Shown here: in pieces, positions 45,576 to 54,758 of the stretch | Layout: every line of letters starts with the position of its first letter | How positions within the stretch are numbered: position 1 is the stretch's first letter | From: Candidatus Bathyarchaeota archaeon | Lineage (GTDB): Archaea > Thermoproteota > CALKCG01 > B24 > DRYS01 | Assembly (NCBI GenBank): GCA_018396535.1 | Contig: JAGTQC010000005.1 | Span: 1-64,000, forward strand | DNA: 64,000 nucleotides | Reading direction: 5' to 3' | Notes under the pieces: model-generated | Seen by the model: only the letters and a program-made list of their open reading frames with translations | Database searches by the model: none | What the model was told of the DNA's origin: nothing | Position numbers and translations under genes: made by a program

Positions 45576-46562
45576 TTATAATACCGATTCTAGACCCATA
45601 TTCTCCAGTATCCCTTTTAGACGCTTCTTATCCTCATCCTTTAAATCGAGTAGAGGTAATCTAACTCTTCCACCTCTAAGTCCTATAATATCCATAGCTG
45701 CTTTTATAATTGCGTAAACCATATACCCTTGTATGTATGGTGGTGGAAGTATGGATGTTGTAGGTCCATACTTTACGTTCATCTCTGTTATAAACTCCTC
45801 TAGTATGGATATCTTCTCTAGGAACTCGGTGAGCTTAGAGAAATCCTTCGAATTACCTGCTTTCAATATTTCGAACGATACTTCTGGCATGAAGTTAGCG
45901 TAGCCGGAGATATAACCTTTAGCTCCAAGTAGTACTGTAGATATATACCACCATTCTCCTCTACCCTGGATGATAGGTATCTTACTACCTACTGCTTTAA
46001 CCTGCTCGTAGAACGTTGCTATATGGGGTGTATTCTCTTTAACTCCGATTATGTTCGGTATCTCTGATACTATACGCTTCATAAGCCGTGGGTTGATATA
46101 TATTTTGGAGACATCTGGGTTGTTATATATTAGTAATCCTATATTTATCGATGTAGCTATCTCCTTATAGTATCTTATAAGCCCCTCCTCTCCAGGTATA
46201 TGGTAGTATGGTAGGACAACCATGACGCCGTCTGCTCCTATATCTTCTGCGTACCTAGAGATTTCGATCGTCCATTTCGCTCCAGCTCTCATTGTTCCAG
46301 CTATCACAGGGATTTTACCACCAGCTATATCGACTACAGTCGATATAACCTTCCTCCGCTCTTCATCGTTTAGAGCATAGAATTCACCTGTACTACCTGT
46401 AGGTACTAGGACCATGGGGCCTAGATGCCTCTTCTCTACGAGAAACTCTGTATTAATCTTCAATCCTTCTAGATCTAGGCTTTCATCACTTCTGAATGGT
46501 GTTATCTGTACGATTAGGAGAGCCCCCTGGTTTAGATAATCTCGAAGCTTTTCATATTCCAT
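45576..46562 (-). CDS. dihydrodipicolinate synthase / N-acetylneuraminate lyase family aldolase
   Basis: A 328-residue class I aldolase. It shows PTGSTGEFYAL near 53, the catalytic Tyr segment LPYYHIPGEEG and the Schiff-base Lys in IGVKENTPH near 176. The family includes DapA, sialic-acid lyase and sugar-acid aldolases such as the archaeal KDG aldolase. Length and C-terminal extension fit the aldolase branch better than DapA, and no lysine-synthesis genes are nearby. It is the last gene of a minus-strand set with the RACo-like protein (48-base gap). Confidence 0.85.
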   Translation of the reverse strand: MEYEKLRDYLNQGALLIVQITPFRSDESLDLEGLKINTEFLVEKRHLGPMVLVPTGSTGEFYALNDEERRKVISTVVDIAGGKIPVIAGTMRAGAKWTIEISRYAEDIGADGVMVVLPYYHIPGEEGLIRYYKEIATSINIGLLIYNNPDVSKIYINPRLMKRIVSEIPNIIGVKENTPHIATFYEQVKAVGSKIPIIQGRGEWWYISTVLLGAKGYISGYANFMPEVSFEILKAGNSKDFSKLTEFLEKISILEEFITEMNVKYGPTTSILPPPYIQGYMVYAIIKAAMDIIGLRGGRVRLPLLDLKDEDKKRLKGILENMGLESVL

Positions 46563-46610
46563 TGCGGATCGACCTATACTCGTCTGCTTGATCGACTTTA
46601 AGATCAGTAT

Positions 46611-48458
46611 CTATTTAAAACTTTTGAATCCTATTAGCTCCATATACGGTATGCCTAGAGAGCTAAGGTATATCCTATGGAAATCTGGATCAACTGCTAT
46701 CTCCACATACTTTACGCGTCTAGCTATATCTATAGCCTTATTCATCTCGTCGTTATTTTTCAGGATTAGCCTAGCACCTGAGCCTGCGGTATTACCTAGG
46801 AATACCACTCTATCTGATGGTATATCTGGAATTAATCCTATAATCTTCGCGCTTTCAGGATTGATATATGTACCGAAAGCTCCAGCTACTAGAACTTTAC
46901 TTAGATCCTCCACTCTTGCTCCATAATGCTTTAACAGTATGAGCCACCCGGTTTCTATAGCTGCCTTCGCCTTCTGCACCTCTCTCACATCCCTCTGTGA
47001 TATAACTATATCTTCACCTATAGCCGTCTCCTCAGACCATGCTAGTATGAATTCACGTCCAGTAGCTGTACTTCTAATCCTAGGATTACTTGTACGATCG
47101 GTTATCGCTCCTCTAGAGTCTATTACACCTACGCGATACATTTCAGCTACAGCATCTATTATACCTGAGCCGCATATCCCTCGAGGTTTAACAGAGCCTA
47201 TAGTCGTATACTCTACGTTCAACCCGTTGCTAGATATCTTTACCCTTTCTATAGCTCCCTCTACCGCCTTCATACCGTATCTTATCTCCATCCCCTCGAA
47301 AGCTGGGCCTGAAGCTGCTGAGCAGCATAGGAGTAGATTTCTATCGCCTAGGACTATCTCAGTATTAGTTCCTATATCTAGTAGCAAGGTTAACTCATCA
47401 GATTCGTATATTCTAGAAGCTAGTATATCCGCTACGGCGTCTGCACCTACGAAGCCTGCTATATTCGGTGGGCTGTATATATATGCGGATTTATTAACGT
47501 TCAAACCTAGTGTCGAAGCTTTAGCTTTGATAGGATGGACGGATACAGCTGGGTATGGTGAATATACCAGACTTGTTGGATCTATACCGTAGAATATATG
47601 ATGCATCGCTGTATTACCTACTAGAGTAACCTTATATATCGAGTTTTGATCTACACCTATCATACGGCATATACTCGATACTAGATCGTTTATAGCATCT
47701 ACGACTATGATCCTTAGCTTCTCAAGATTCTCCTCAGATTCGAGTATGTATGAGATGCGTGATACTATATCCTCCCCATAGGCGATCTGAGGATTAACAA
47801 TCCCATCCCCGTATAGAGTCTCTCCTGTCGATAAATCCACTATGAATGCTGCTATCTTTGTCGATCCTAGATCTATCGCAAGTCCATATAGACTGCTCCT
47901 AGTATCTCCTCCATCTATATCTATCACCTCTTCTCCATCGATTGTCACTGTTATCCCCATATACTTTAAAGCTTTAGGTAGCTTTCTTAGAGCTTCTAAT
48001 GAGAACGATGAGATGTTAAACCCGAGCTTCGTAAGAGCTTCTCTTACTATACTCTCGTATGGCTTTACGTTTTCGAGCGTAGGCTTATCGATCTTTAGGT
48101 AGACCTTCATAATCCCAGGTTTAGCTTCTACGCTAGGTTCGTATCCGATTATCGAGAGTCTCTGTTTTACTAGTGAAGCTCTATTCTGCATGACATCTAC
48201 AATAGTATCTCCTATCAGCTTAGCTTGGCAAGCTAGTCTGAAGCCTGAGTCTATCATTCTATCAAGATGTTTCTTCTCAGCTTCTGTGGGGGCTGTTAAG
48301 CTATCTTTAACGATCCTAACTCTGCATTTGCCACATATACCTCTACCTCCGCATATAGCTGGAAGTTGTATAGATGCTCTTCTCAAAGCTTCGAGTAGCG
48401 TCAGCTCGGTATCCACCTGTATTCTTAAACCATCTGGTAGGATTGTAACTATAGGCAA
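46611..48458 (-). CDS. ferredoxin/ASKHA corrinoid-activation protein (RACo-like, DUF4445)
   Basis: A 615-residue protein. An N-terminal 2Fe-2S domain has Cys36, Cys42, Cys45 and Cys77. A linker follows, then an ASKHA-type ATPase domain beginning YGLAIDLGSTKIAAF near 190, with a second phosphate motif in LLLDIGTNTEIVL. This order is that of RACo, which uses ATP to reduce the inactive Co(II) of corrinoid methyl carriers. No corrinoid protein is encoded here. The TTG start at 48458 lies 17 bases after the HTH gene. Confidence 0.85.
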   Translation of the reverse strand: MPIVTILPDGLRIQVDTELTLLEALRRASIQLPAICGGRGICGKCRVRIVKDSLTAPTEAEKKHLDRMIDSGFRLACQAKLIGDTIVDVMQNRASLVKQRLSIIGYEPSVEAKPGIMKVYLKIDKPTLENVKPYESIVREALTKLGFNISSFSLEALRKLPKALKYMGITVTIDGEEVIDIDGGDTRSSLYGLAIDLGSTKIAAFIVDLSTGETLYGDGIVNPQIAYGEDIVSRISYILESEENLEKLRIIVVDAINDLVSSICRMIGVDQNSIYKVTLVGNTAMHHIFYGIDPTSLVYSPYPAVSVHPIKAKASTLGLNVNKSAYIYSPPNIAGFVGADAVADILASRIYESDELTLLLDIGTNTEIVLGDRNLLLCCSAASGPAFEGMEIRYGMKAVEGAIERVKISSNGLNVEYTTIGSVKPRGICGSGIIDAVAEMYRVGVIDSRGAITDRTSNPRIRSTATGREFILAWSEETAIGEDIVISQRDVREVQKAKAAIETGWLILLKHYGARVEDLSKVLVAGAFGTYINPESAKIIGLIPDIPSDRVVFLGNTAGSGARLILKNNDEMNKAIDIARRVKYVEIAVDPDFHRIYLSSLGIPYMELIGFKSFK

Positions 48459-48475
48459 ACCGGTATCATCCTCTC

Positions 48476-49399
48476 CTACTCTATAAACTCTACATCATCT
48501 ATTATCCCGTCTGAATCCGTATCTAAACCTCTAACGATCCTGCATTTAACTCTACGATCATGCATGTTCCCTTCCATAGCCTTATCCGTATACCTTATGA
48601 AACCTACTATAGCTGCTCTAGTTCCTCTAAATCCTTTACCAGCTAGGACTAGGATGACCCTACCCTTCGAGAAGGGGTTCTCTATCCTAGCTATAAGTCC
48701 TATATGCTTCTCTAGGTATCTTCTACCGGATAACGGGGAGTATATAGTCCAATCCTTAAGATCTTCTGAATACTCGAAGTATACTGGTAGGAAACGGTTA
48801 ACTTCATCTGTTAGCATATTCGATTTAGGTCCTCCAACTAGTATTAGATTACCGTTTTTATCCTCTGTTTTAACTTGTGTATCTAATTTATACGCTATAT
48901 CTACGCTCTTATTCAGAAACGATCCCAGAAATAATGCTAGATCTATAGCCGAATATCCATCTGAGGCTGCGTATCCATAGCGTCCATGAGGATCTGGGCT
49001 ACCTATAACTATCAGAGCGTTGAATAATCCATCTTCTATGAATGGGTGTAGAGCTGGTATAGCTTCGATCCTATGGAAGGATAGTCTACCTACAGGCTTC
49101 ACTCCGGGTGGTAGTATGAGTATACCTGAAGGATTCAATCTGTATACTTTACATCTACGTCCATCTACATCCTCTAGCGTCCACTCGATTATACCTGCTT
49201 CTATTAGACGCTTTATATGGTAGGATAGTCTCTGTATTGTTAGGGATAAGCTTCTACTTAGATCTGATAGAGTATACGGTTTAACGGATAGCTCCTCCAC
49301 TATTTTAAGCGATATATCTGTACCTAGTATTTTCATAGTTTTAGGGTTATCTATAACCCTGCACTGGTAGATCCTACCATCGTTATCCACTACATACAT
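48476..49399 (-). CDS. HTH regulator fused to an S-layer-type domain
   Basis: A 307-residue protein. Residues about 25-100 form an ArsR-like winged helix (LSDLSRSLSLTIQRLSYHIKRLIEAGIIEW). The rest resembles a domain of archaeal S-layer proteins: ILVGGPKSNMLTDEVNRFLPV, IGLIARIENPFSKGRVILVLAGKGFRGTRAA in part, and the ending GLDTDSDGIIDDVEFIE. No signal peptide is present, so the S-layer-like fold would be cytosolic, perhaps as a ligand sensor. It lies between an MDR dehydrogenase and the RACo-like gene on the same strand. Confidence 0.75.
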   Translation of the reverse strand: MYVVDNDGRIYQCRVIDNPKTMKILGTDISLKIVEELSVKPYTLSDLSRSLSLTIQRLSYHIKRLIEAGIIEWTLEDVDGRRCKVYRLNPSGILILPPGVKPVGRLSFHRIEAIPALHPFIEDGLFNALIVIGSPDPHGRYGYAASDGYSAIDLALFLGSFLNKSVDIAYKLDTQVKTEDKNGNLILVGGPKSNMLTDEVNRFLPVYFEYSEDLKDWTIYSPLSGRRYLEKHIGLIARIENPFSKGRVILVLAGKGFRGTRAAIVGFIRYTDKAMEGNMHDRRVKCRIVRGLDTDSDGIIDDVEFIE

Positions 49400-49444
49400 A
49401 TGGATCGCTCTACAGTTTAGAGTTTATAATGATGGTATTAGAAC

Positions 49445-50470
49445 TTAAGGTTTAACTATAACTTTAATAGGGTTTCTAAGCTCTCTCTTTAGAGCTTGCT
49501 CCACCTTATCTAGCGTTATCCTATGCGTTATCAGCTTATCTACATCTATACTTCTAGAAGCTATCATCGATATAGCTCTACCCATAGAGTATGGGTTTAT
49601 GAAGCTTCCGAGTATAGCTAGTTCGTATCTATACAGGATGTAGGGGTTTACGTACGCCTTATCCTCTTCTGGAGCTACACCGAATACAAGGATCCTTCCT
49701 CCTCGGCCGATTATCCTTAAAGCCTCCTCTAGATATCGAGCTCCACCGACGGCTTCTATTACTACATCTACTCCTAAACCCGCTGTCTCCCTATGTACGA
49801 CCTCCTGTAGATCCTCCTCGATCGGATCTACCACTATATCTGCTCCTAGTTCAGCTGCTAGTTTTCTTCTAGATTCTATAGGCTCTGAGACTATAGTAAG
49901 TACTGCTCCTAAAAGCTTAGCTAGCTGTAGGTGTATGAGACCTATAGGTCCAGCTCCTATTATCGCAGCTGTGAATCCAGGTTTCGGTGATATCCTATCC
50001 CAACCGTGTATGCAGCAGCTAACTGGTTCTACGAGAGCAGCTTCATCGAATGATATGCTACCTGGAATCCTATAGGTTTGGTTAGCCGGTACGCTGATAT
50101 ACTCTGCAAAGGCTCCATCTCTAACGACGCCTATCGGAGTCCACTCTAAGCATAAATGTATTCTTCCAGATCTACAGTATACGCATCGACCGCATACTAT
50201 GGTTGGATCGGCTACTACCCTATCGCCTACAGATATATACTTCGATGCCTCTCTACCTACCTCTACTACTCTACCTGAGAATTCGTGTCCAGGGATTATA
50301 GGGTATCTAGCTATCCCAGCCTTCCCCTCATATATATGTACATCTGTACCGCATACACCGCATGATTCTACTCTAATCAATACATCACATGGGCCTATAC
50401 TAGGTTGGTCTACATCGATTATCCTAAGGGAGAATGGTGCATCTATACGTGCAGCCTTCGTAGCTATCAC
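49445..50470 (-). CDS. zinc-dependent MDR dehydrogenase (sorbitol/threonine dehydrogenase-like)
   Basis: A 341-residue medium-chain dehydrogenase with catalytic zinc residues CGVCGTDVHIYEG and PGHEFSG. The structural-zinc lobe CGRCVYCRSGRIHLC is present, and the NAD-binding IGAGPIGLIHLQ. It probably oxidises a polyol, sugar or amino-alcohol. The downstream HTH gene starts 45 bases after its stop, so it may be the first gene of a four-gene set with the regulator, activator and aldolase. Confidence 0.88.
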   Translation of the reverse strand: MIATKAARIDAPFSLRIIDVDQPSIGPCDVLIRVESCGVCGTDVHIYEGKAGIARYPIIPGHEFSGRVVEVGREASKYISVGDRVVADPTIVCGRCVYCRSGRIHLCLEWTPIGVVRDGAFAEYISVPANQTYRIPGSISFDEAALVEPVSCCIHGWDRISPKPGFTAAIIGAGPIGLIHLQLAKLLGAVLTIVSEPIESRRKLAAELGADIVVDPIEEDLQEVVHRETAGLGVDVVIEAVGGARYLEEALRIIGRGGRILVFGVAPEEDKAYVNPYILYRYELAILGSFINPYSMGRAISMIASRSIDVDKLITHRITLDKVEQALKRELRNPIKVIVKP

Positions 50471-50609
50471 CTCTCTACATGACCCAGTATGGCTAATATA
50501 GGGTATTTTAATCCTGCTATATCCATGAGATCCCTTTATCCTTGAGGTCTACATATATAGGAAAAGGTTATATGCCTATCTGGTTTTCTATTGAAGGACG
50601 GTGATCTAT

Positions 50610-52805
50610 ATGGAATGTAAAGATATACTTAATCTATTGAAATCTATTGAACCTGAAAAACTACCTGAGATACCTGATAGCTTGGATCACGTCGATCACA
50701 TCGTTAAGACCGCTTTAAGAGGCTATCCTGAGTTAGCTGCAGATCATCTCCTAAACCCTGAGCTTAGAGGTGAATTGAGTAGGATTATAGGTGATATAGT
50801 GAGACAGTTGGATCTAGTATTCGAAGGCTCAGCTATACTCGGCGATAAGGATATCGTAGTGAAGAGAGCGCGATCATATCATCTACTATTAGAGATAGCT
50901 TTAAACCTATTTGGATACGAGAGGATTCTAGCTGGTTTCTCGGATTGTGAGGTAGAGGATAGCATCCAGTATATAGAGAATGCGCTCTCCAGATGGGAAT
51001 CCATAGAGAGGAGGTGTAGCGGGGATGGAGCGCCTATAGCTGAAGCTGTTGTTAGATTATTAATAAGCGATATGAAGAAGGTTATGGCTAGTAACCCGAG
51101 AGCTGAGGGTATGGTTGCGGTTATGGGTAGATCTGTTGAAGCTCAGCTTAACCCTGATTGCTGGACTGTAAGCTTCCTTAGAGCTATGAAGAAGGAGATA
51201 GAGAGTAACATCTACTATAAGCTTAGCCGCCTCGGATTTTGTAGGTTTGGTAATGACTACGCCTTAGGTTTGAGATGGCTTCGTAGACTCGGATATGTTC
51301 AGGTATCTACTAACCCAACTTTAGCAGCTATAGCTTACGATGATGATCCATCGCTTTGGAATGTATTCCGCAAGGTATTGAGGGATGAGGTTGCTAAAAC
51401 TAATCCGGAGTGGCTTAGGGATCCAGCTAGGTATAGCGATGAACTAGCTATGAGGGCGACTATGGTTGCATTATGGCCTAACATGGAGGTTTTCAGACCG
51501 ATATTCTTCCTAAGAGAGTATAAGGATGGTATGATAAGCTATCAGTTAAACCCGAATGTAGCTGATAGTGTGGAAGGTAGTTTGAAAGATGCGTTTAAGA
51601 TCTATACATCGGCTCAGGAATACTTCAAGAAGTATGATGCGTATCTATTATGGGGCTACTCTGCTAAGATCGAGCGTGGTAGGCCTAATATAGTCTTTAA
51701 GGTTGCGGGTAGCTCGCCTGCGGCGATAGATATAACTAGGGAGCTTGAATCCCGTGGTATAGGTACGAATAATACTGTAACCTTCACCGTATCTCAGGAG
51801 GCTACTTTGATCATAGCTAAGATAGAGGGTATGGTAGATGCTGTTAAACGCGGTGTAAGGATTACGAGATGCTATGAGACGACTATGGGTGGACGGCTTG
51901 ATGATCATATGCGTGAGTATGTAGCAGCCTACTTCGTTAAGAAGGCTCTAGCTAAGCTTAGGAGTGATGTAGAGAAGGAGGAGGCTTTGAAGGTTCTAGC
52001 TTCTATGGTGAAGGCATCTATAAAGATGGAGCCTGATGGTAGGTGGATAGGTCCTACTGGATGGGGTTATGATCTCGTTGCTTCTACGGTAGATGAGAAG
52101 GTGGAGCTTATATGTTCTAGAGCGTATATACGACCCCTACATAGGGATGGATTTGCAGAATTCCTAGTTAGGTATGGTGTTTTCGAGTGTGGTGTGGAAG
52201 AGGCTAGGAGGATTCTCGAAGAGGCTGAGAGAGCTATAGGTTATGGTGGAATACTAGTTAGTCAAAGAGTTTGGTCTCTATTCTTTAGTAGGGAGAATAA
52301 GCAGAAGTGGATCGGCTACCTAATATCTAAGTATGGGCTTACAGCTGAGCAGGCTGCTGAGATAATGGATGTTATAGATGTACTACCAGCATCTAAGAGG
52401 AAGCCTGATGAAACCCTATTAACTTTAGCGGGTAATAATATGACTAATACAGAGTTTCCGGATCAGCAGATGGCTGTTGTTAAAGCTACTGGTAGCTCAT
52501 CGTTTAGGTTAGAGGATTATGAGTATTCTATACTTAAAAAGCATGATGAGAAGATAATTGAATGGCTTATGAAGTGGGATGACTTCGTAAAGGCGTTCGA
52601 ATTAACCCCTCAGCTTAGGGAGAAGTTCGAAGAGGTTGGTATAGATGTATCTGGGATGGGTGAGAGAGGATTGCAGCCTGAGGAGTGGAGTAGCTTCGGA
52701 TCGACGTATAAGACTATGAGAGGGTTTAGGCAATCTTATCTAACGTTTAGAGAGAAGGTTGTGAATATAGCTAGGGAAGTTGCTAGGGAGCTCTCCATAA
52801 CCTAG
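50610..52805 (+). CDS. large transaldolase-like protein
   Basis: A 731-residue protein with a transaldolase-type barrel in the middle (about 220-460). Evidence is VQVSTNPTLAAIAYDD, the Schiff-base lysine Lys364 in IVFKVAGSSPAAID, and GIGTNNTVTFTVSQEATLI. Ordinary archaeal transaldolases have about 220 residues, so a helical N-terminal domain and a 270-residue C-terminal part are extra. It presumably forms or cleaves C-C bonds in sugar phosphates, but the added domains suggest another substrate. The ATG at 50610 is chosen over GTG 50601, because the latter lies inside the GGTGATCT Shine-Dalgarno. Confidence 0.75.
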   Translation: MECKDILNLLKSIEPEKLPEIPDSLDHVDHIVKTALRGYPELAADHLLNPELRGELSRIIGDIVRQLDLVFEGSAILGDKDIVVKRARSYHLLLEIALNLFGYERILAGFSDCEVEDSIQYIENALSRWESIERRCSGDGAPIAEAVVRLLISDMKKVMASNPRAEGMVAVMGRSVEAQLNPDCWTVSFLRAMKKEIESNIYYKLSRLGFCRFGNDYALGLRWLRRLGYVQVSTNPTLAAIAYDDDPSLWNVFRKVLRDEVAKTNPEWLRDPARYSDELAMRATMVALWPNMEVFRPIFFLREYKDGMISYQLNPNVADSVEGSLKDAFKIYTSAQEYFKKYDAYLLWGYSAKIERGRPNIVFKVAGSSPAAIDITRELESRGIGTNNTVTFTVSQEATLIIAKIEGMVDAVKRGVRITRCYETTMGGRLDDHMREYVAAYFVKKALAKLRSDVEKEEALKVLASMVKASIKMEPDGRWIGPTGWGYDLVASTVDEKVELICSRAYIRPLHRDGFAEFLVRYGVFECGVEEARRILEEAERAIGYGGILVSQRVWSLFFSRENKQKWIGYLISKYGLTAEQAAEIMDVIDVLPASKRKPDETLLTLAGNNMTNTEFPDQQMAVVKATGSSSFRLEDYEYSILKKHDEKIIEWLMKWDDFVKAFELTPQLREKFEEVGIDVSGMGERGLQPEEWSSFGSTYKTMRGFRQSYLTFREKVVNIAREVARELSIT

Positions 52806-52867
52806 TTTTCTAAATATTAATTAATGCTTTTTAGCCAGTATGTATATGTCTGTATTGCGGTGATCTT

Positions 52868-53881
52868 ATGGCTAGACCTAAGGTATACGTAACGAGGAAG
52901 ATCCCCTCACCTGGCTTAGAGATTATAGGTGAATACTGTGATTATGAGTTGTGGCCTGATGTAGAGTATCCTCCACCGAGGAGTGTCCTGATAGAGAAGT
53001 TGAGGGATAAGGATGGACTCCTATGCTTACTAACAGATAGGATAGATGCAGAGGTTATGGATGCCGCGCCTAATCTTAAAGTGATAAGTACGTATAGTGT
53101 AGGCTATGATCATATAGATATAGAGGCTGCGACTAAGAGGGGTATCTACGTTTGCTATACTCCAGGTGTACTTACCAATGCTACAGCTGATTTTACTTGG
53201 GCTTTAATGCTAGCAGCGGCTAGGAGGGTATGTGAAGCTGATAGGTATGTGAGGAGTGGTAGGTGGGATAAGCCTTGGAATCCGTTTATGCTTCTAGGCG
53301 TGGATGTATATGGTAAAACCCTTGGTATAATAGGGTTGGGTAGGATAGGGAGGGCTGTAGCTGAGAGAGCTAGAGGCTTTAATATGAAGGTTATATACTA
53401 CGATCTATATAGGCTTTCTCCGAGTGAGGAGGCTAAGCTTGGGGTTGAGTATAGAAGTTTAGAGGATGTTTTAAGGAGTGCCGACTTCGTAAGCATCCAT
53501 GTACCTCTAAGTAAGGAGACGTATCATCTTATAGGTGAGAGGGAGCTTAGATTGATGAAGCCTTCTGCGATATTAGTTAATACTTCTAGAGGCCCAGTCG
53601 TCGATGAGAAGGCTTTGTATAAGGCTTTGAAGGAGGGTTGGATTAGAGCTGCAGGTATAGATGTATGGGAGCAGGAGCCTACACCTAAAGATAATCCTCT
53701 ACTAACGCTCGATAACATAGTGGTTGCACCGCATATAGCTAGTGCTTCTGAGGAAGCTAGATCTAGTATGGCTGAGATGGCTGCTAGGAATCTTGTAGCG
53801 GTATTGAAGGGTGAGATGCCTCCAGCTTTAGCTAACCCGGATGTATTGAAGATTAGACCTCTTAGTAAAGTTAAGGTATAG
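52868..53881 (+). CDS. glyoxylate/hydroxypyruvate reductase-like 2-hydroxyacid dehydrogenase
   Basis: A 337-residue D-isomer-specific 2-hydroxyacid dehydrogenase. It has the NAD(P) motif LGIIGLGRIGRAVAERA, the catalytic Arg in NTSRGPVVDE, Glu in DVWEQEPT and His in APHIASAS. It closely resembles archaeal glyoxylate reductase, which reduces glyoxylate or hydroxypyruvate in the cytosol. A GGTGATC precedes the ATG by two bases. It is 62 bases after the transaldolase-like gene and may be co-transcribed. Confidence 0.9.
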   Translation: MARPKVYVTRKIPSPGLEIIGEYCDYELWPDVEYPPPRSVLIEKLRDKDGLLCLLTDRIDAEVMDAAPNLKVISTYSVGYDHIDIEAATKRGIYVCYTPGVLTNATADFTWALMLAAARRVCEADRYVRSGRWDKPWNPFMLLGVDVYGKTLGIIGLGRIGRAVAERARGFNMKVIYYDLYRLSPSEEAKLGVEYRSLEDVLRSADFVSIHVPLSKETYHLIGERELRLMKPSAILVNTSRGPVVDEKALYKALKEGWIRAAGIDVWEQEPTPKDNPLLTLDNIVVAPHIASASEEARSSMAEMAARNLVAVLKGEMPPALANPDVLKIRPLSKVKV

Positions 53882-53891
53882 CTTAGTATCC

Positions 53892-54758
53892 CTATCCCCT
53901 GAATACCCATCTGATATATCTCATACATATCCTAGATCTACACCGTCTCCTTTTCACAGATAGTAGTAGTGCTAGTATGTATATGGATAGCATGGTTACG
54001 CCTATAACCCCGCTTACAGGTAGGTTTGCTACAACCGCTATTATAAATCCTGTTATAGATGATATGAGCGTTATAGATATGGCTTGGTTTCTAAGTTTCT
54101 CGAAGCTATGTGCGAATTCGTAGGCGATTATAGCTGGAGCTGCTATGAATAGCTCTGTGAGTAGTGCTCCTACGACTCTAAGGTTTACTACGGTACATAG
54201 GGATGCTAATATTAGTATGAGGTATCTGTAGAATTTTATATTTAACCCGTATGCCTCCGAAGATTCTGGATCAAATAACGTATACTTGAGTTCACCGTGG
54301 AATAATATTAGTACGATGATTACGATTATACTTACTGATACGAGTTCTATAAGTTCGTAATCCGTTATTCCTAGTACATCCCCTACTAGGAAACGCCAGG
54401 CGGAGGATATGTATGGGCTGCTTAAAGCTATAGCTAGAACAGCTATAGCTGTAGATGATCCGAATATTATACCTACAGACATATCACTCCTCCCCCCTAT
54501 CCTCTCCTCACTGTATCCCGATAGGATCGCGAACAGTATACTCGTAGCTACAGCTCCGATCAACGGGTTGATACCTAGGGTTATAGCTATCGTAGCTCCA
54601 GCTAGAGCTGCGTGAGCTAGAGCTGCACCTAATGCTGATAAACCTCTCAATACCATATGGACGCTAATATTAGCAGAGACTATGCTAGCTATCACGATGG
54701 CTATGAAGGCTTTGACTATTAGTATCGGTATGTTTTCAAGCATGGGAATCCATACCAC
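53892..54758 (-). CDS. metal ABC transporter permease (ZnuB/MntB type)
   Basis: A 288-residue ABC-3 family permease with about eight membrane helices. Family features include RGLSALGAALAHAALAGATIA near 34 and the late VVGALLTELFIAAPAI. It imports a divalent metal with the adjacent ATPase and binding protein. Its start overlaps the end of the ATPase gene by 23 bases. The basic C-terminal RRRCRSRICMRY is unusual. The metal is likely Mn, Fe or Zn. Confidence 0.9.
   Translation of the reverse strand: MVWIPMLENIPILIVKAFIAIVIASIVSANISVHMVLRGLSALGAALAHAALAGATIAITLGINPLIGAVATSILFAILSGYSEERIGGRSDMSVGIIFGSSTAIAVLAIALSSPYISSAWRFLVGDVLGITDYELIELVSVSIIVIIVLILFHGELKYTLFDPESSEAYGLNIKFYRYLILILASLCTVVNLRVVGALLTELFIAAPAIIAYEFAHSFEKLRNQAISITLISSITGFIIAVVANLPVSGVIGVTMLSIYILALLLSVKRRRCRSRICMRYIRWVFRG

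Noticed and set aside
46939..47592. 217-codon plus-strand frame
   Set aside because: It is antisense to the RACo-like gene; its length reflects codon bias (few reverse stops), and no ribosome site or family features are seen.
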